Assembly (NCBI RefSeq): GCF_019175365.1
Contig: NZ_CP059572.1
Location: 3,782,001 to 3,846,000, forward strand
DNA length: 64,000 nucleotides
From: Actinomadura graeca
Lineage (GTDB): Bacteria; Actinomycetota; Actinomycetes; Streptosporangiales; Streptosporangiaceae
Reading direction: 5' to 3'
Shown here one piece after another: positions 62,731 to 64,000 of this stretch. The notes beneath the pieces were generated by a model. It was given only the letters and a program-made list of their open reading frames with translations, was not told the origin of the DNA and searched no databases. The position numbers and the translations under genes were made by a program. Numbering within the stretch: the stretch's first letter is position 1; each line of letters starts with the position of its first letter.

Positions 62731-64000
62731 TCAGTCCAGCCCCACCGCGGGCTGCGCGACGGCGCCCGGGACCGTGCCGGGATCCCGGTCCTGGTGGCCC
62801 GGGTCCGGTGCCGTCCGGCGCCTGCGCCCGTCCTGGCGGCGCGTGTACGCCAGCGCGGTGATCACCGCGAGGATCCCGCTGGCGTTCATCAGGCTCATCG
62901 TCAGGTACAGCGGCGTCGGGCCGTCGGCGCCGGAGCTGGCGAGCGCGCCGATCCCGACGGACCCGGCCACGTAGATCGCGGCCCCGGCGAGCGAGAGCAG
63001 CGCGCCGCCGGTCTGCTCCAGCGCCATCAGCGCGGTGAGGACGAGGCCGAGCGCCAGGTAGCTCGGACCGACGACCGCGATGTAGTGGGCCGTCTCACCG
63101 GCGACCCGGTCGTTCTCCACGGTCACGTGGCCGATCACGCCGCGCAGCGCCCACAGGACGGGGACGATCACCGCGTAGACGATCGCGGTGATCTGGAGCG
63201 CCGCGACGAGCACGGGTGTCAGCCGGGCCCCGCCGCCCGCGCCGAGACGCCGGTTCATGAGGATCGCCGAGGCGGAGCCGAGCACCATCGCGGGCATGAT
63301 GACGAGGTTCTGGACGGTCGTGGCGGTGGCGAACCCCGTGACCACGTCGGGCCCGAACGGCGTCAGCATCATGACGAACGCGAAGTTCATCCCGAACATC
63401 ACGAGGTTGACGAGGCTCACCGGCAGCCCCGCGCTCAGCAGGAACTTCAGCGCCTCGGGCCGCCAGCCCCACTCCTTCAGCAGCCCGCGCCTCGCCAGCG
63501 CGACCGTGCCGTACGCGCCGGCGACGACGCCGTTCAGGGCGGTGGCCAGCGGCAGCGCGGTCGCCCCGAGGTCCAGGCCGAAGCCCAGCACCGCGAGGCC
63601 CCCGATCTCCACGGTGGTGCTCACCGCCATGATGACCGCGGCGGGACCGGCGCGCCCGGCGCCGCGCAGCACCGACGAGCAGATCACCGGCCACGCGAGC
63701 GTCAGGTTCGCCAGCGACATCTCCCGCAGGAACCGCGCGAAGTCGCCCTTGTACCGCTCGCTGGTGCCGAGGACGTCGCCGAGGGCGGAGGCGCCCAGGC
63801 TCAGGCCGCCGCCGAGGACGATCCCCGCGACGAGCCAGAGGGCGCCCACGGTCAGCACCGTCGCCGCCACGTCGTGCTCGCCGCGCCCGGCCCGCCGCGC
63901 GGTGACGGTCTGGCCGGTGACGTCGAACGCCATCTGCACGGCGAAGAACAGGAACGCCAGGGGGAAGTAGAGCGAGCGGAGCTGGATGGCCCGGTCGTCC
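62731..64000 (-). CDS. MATE-family efflux transporter (5' end outside window)
   Basis: The frame is open from the stop at 62731 to the right edge (about 423 codons), so the N-terminus is missing. Eleven or so helices in two bundles; AVQMAFDVTGQTVTARRAGRGEHD is the characteristic MATE loop after an early helix, and SAGLPVSLVNLVMFGMNFAFVMML begins the second half. The last 35 residues are basic and disordered. It likely exports the product of the cluster using H+ or Na+ antiport and ends 66 nt before the type III PKS start. Confidence 0.88.
   Translation of the reverse strand, partial: DDRAIQLRSLYFPLAFLFFAVQMAFDVTGQTVTARRAGRGEHDVAATVLTVGALWLVAGIVLGGGLSLGASALGDVLGTSERYKGDFARFLREMSLANLTLAWPVICSSVLRGAGRAGPAAVIMAVSTTVEIGGLAVLGFGLDLGATALPLATALNGVVAGAYGTVALARRGLLKEWGWRPEALKFLLSAGLPVSLVNLVMFGMNFAFVMMLTPFGPDVVTGFATATTVQNLVIMPAMVLGSASAILMNRRLGAGGGARLTPVLVAALQITAIVYAVIVPVLWALRGVIGHVTVENDRVAGETAHYIAVVGPSYLALGLVLTALMALEQTGGALLSLAGAAIYVAGSVGIGALASSGADGPTPLYLTMSLMNASGILAVITALAYTRRQDGRRRRTAPDPGHQDRDPGTVPGAVAQPAVGLD

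Overview
This window comes from a very GC-rich actinomycete. The protein families (DUF574 SAM methyltransferase, DUF397, DUF3140, STAND/TPR regulators, a SigJ/SigX5-like ECF sigma factor) suggest Streptosporangiales/Thermomonosporaceae such as Actinomadura. That placement is inferred from gene content only. GTG and occasional TTG starts, 1-4 nt start/stop overlaps and good Shine-Dalgarno sites are common. No rRNA, tRNA, insertion sequence or CRISPR array was seen.

Region 1 (1-10 kb) is mixed accessory material: a secreted beta-propeller protein cut by the window edge, two flavin monooxygenases sharing one promoter/operator, a pentapeptide-repeat protein, a DUF574 methyltransferase behind two perfect palindromes, two secreted proteins (one with a possible pore-forming domain plus a ricin-like domain), a decayed RibD/DHFR-like pseudogene, an ECF sigma factor and an alpha/beta hydrolase. 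A secreted SGNH hydrolase with a Cys-paired seven-blade propeller follows (10.2-12.4 kb).

Region 2 (12.5-21.4 kb) is a heme-iron island. HmuTUV and a surface protein are transcribed leftward. Two more surface proteins, a DUF916 protein, an Ig/CARDB-like membrane protein with a cytoplasmic HTH-like tail, and a DUF2470-heme oxygenase fusion are transcribed rightward. Two DtxR/IdeR-like boxes sit in the promoters. The surface proteins look like the neocarzinostatin Ig fold rather than HtaA, and one carries a WxL-like domain beside its DUF916 partner, so this may be an undescribed heme-capture system.

Region 3 (21.5-38.6 kb) holds a Ser/Thr kinase, secreted proteins (a concanavalin-like protein and an HNH nuclease), a STAND-TPR protein with a DUF397 protein, a TetR/alpha-beta hydrolase pair with duplicated operators, an LLM oxidoreductase, an aminotransferase, a photolyase, small DUF3140/DUF2945 proteins, an amine oxidase-like flavoprotein and a tandem pair of phosphotriesterase homologues, one of which has lost nearly all metal ligands.

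Region 4 (38.9 kb to the right edge) looks like an unusual biosynthetic cluster: a lone KS with a ruined AT, an StsC/BtrR-like aminotransferase operon with a Gfo/Idh oxidoreductase and a glycosyltransferase, two GT-C membrane transferases, an O-methyltransferase, two arylsulfotransferase-family proteins, a condensation-domain-like acyltransferase, a GH3 glycosidase, a type II thioesterase, a type III PKS and a MATE exporter. In its middle sits a TIR / SPFH / TIR-TIR-GUN4 module that looks like a signalling or defence unit. The type III PKS plus arylsulfotransferase pairing recalls the two-step sulfation relay known from caprazamycin biosynthesis.
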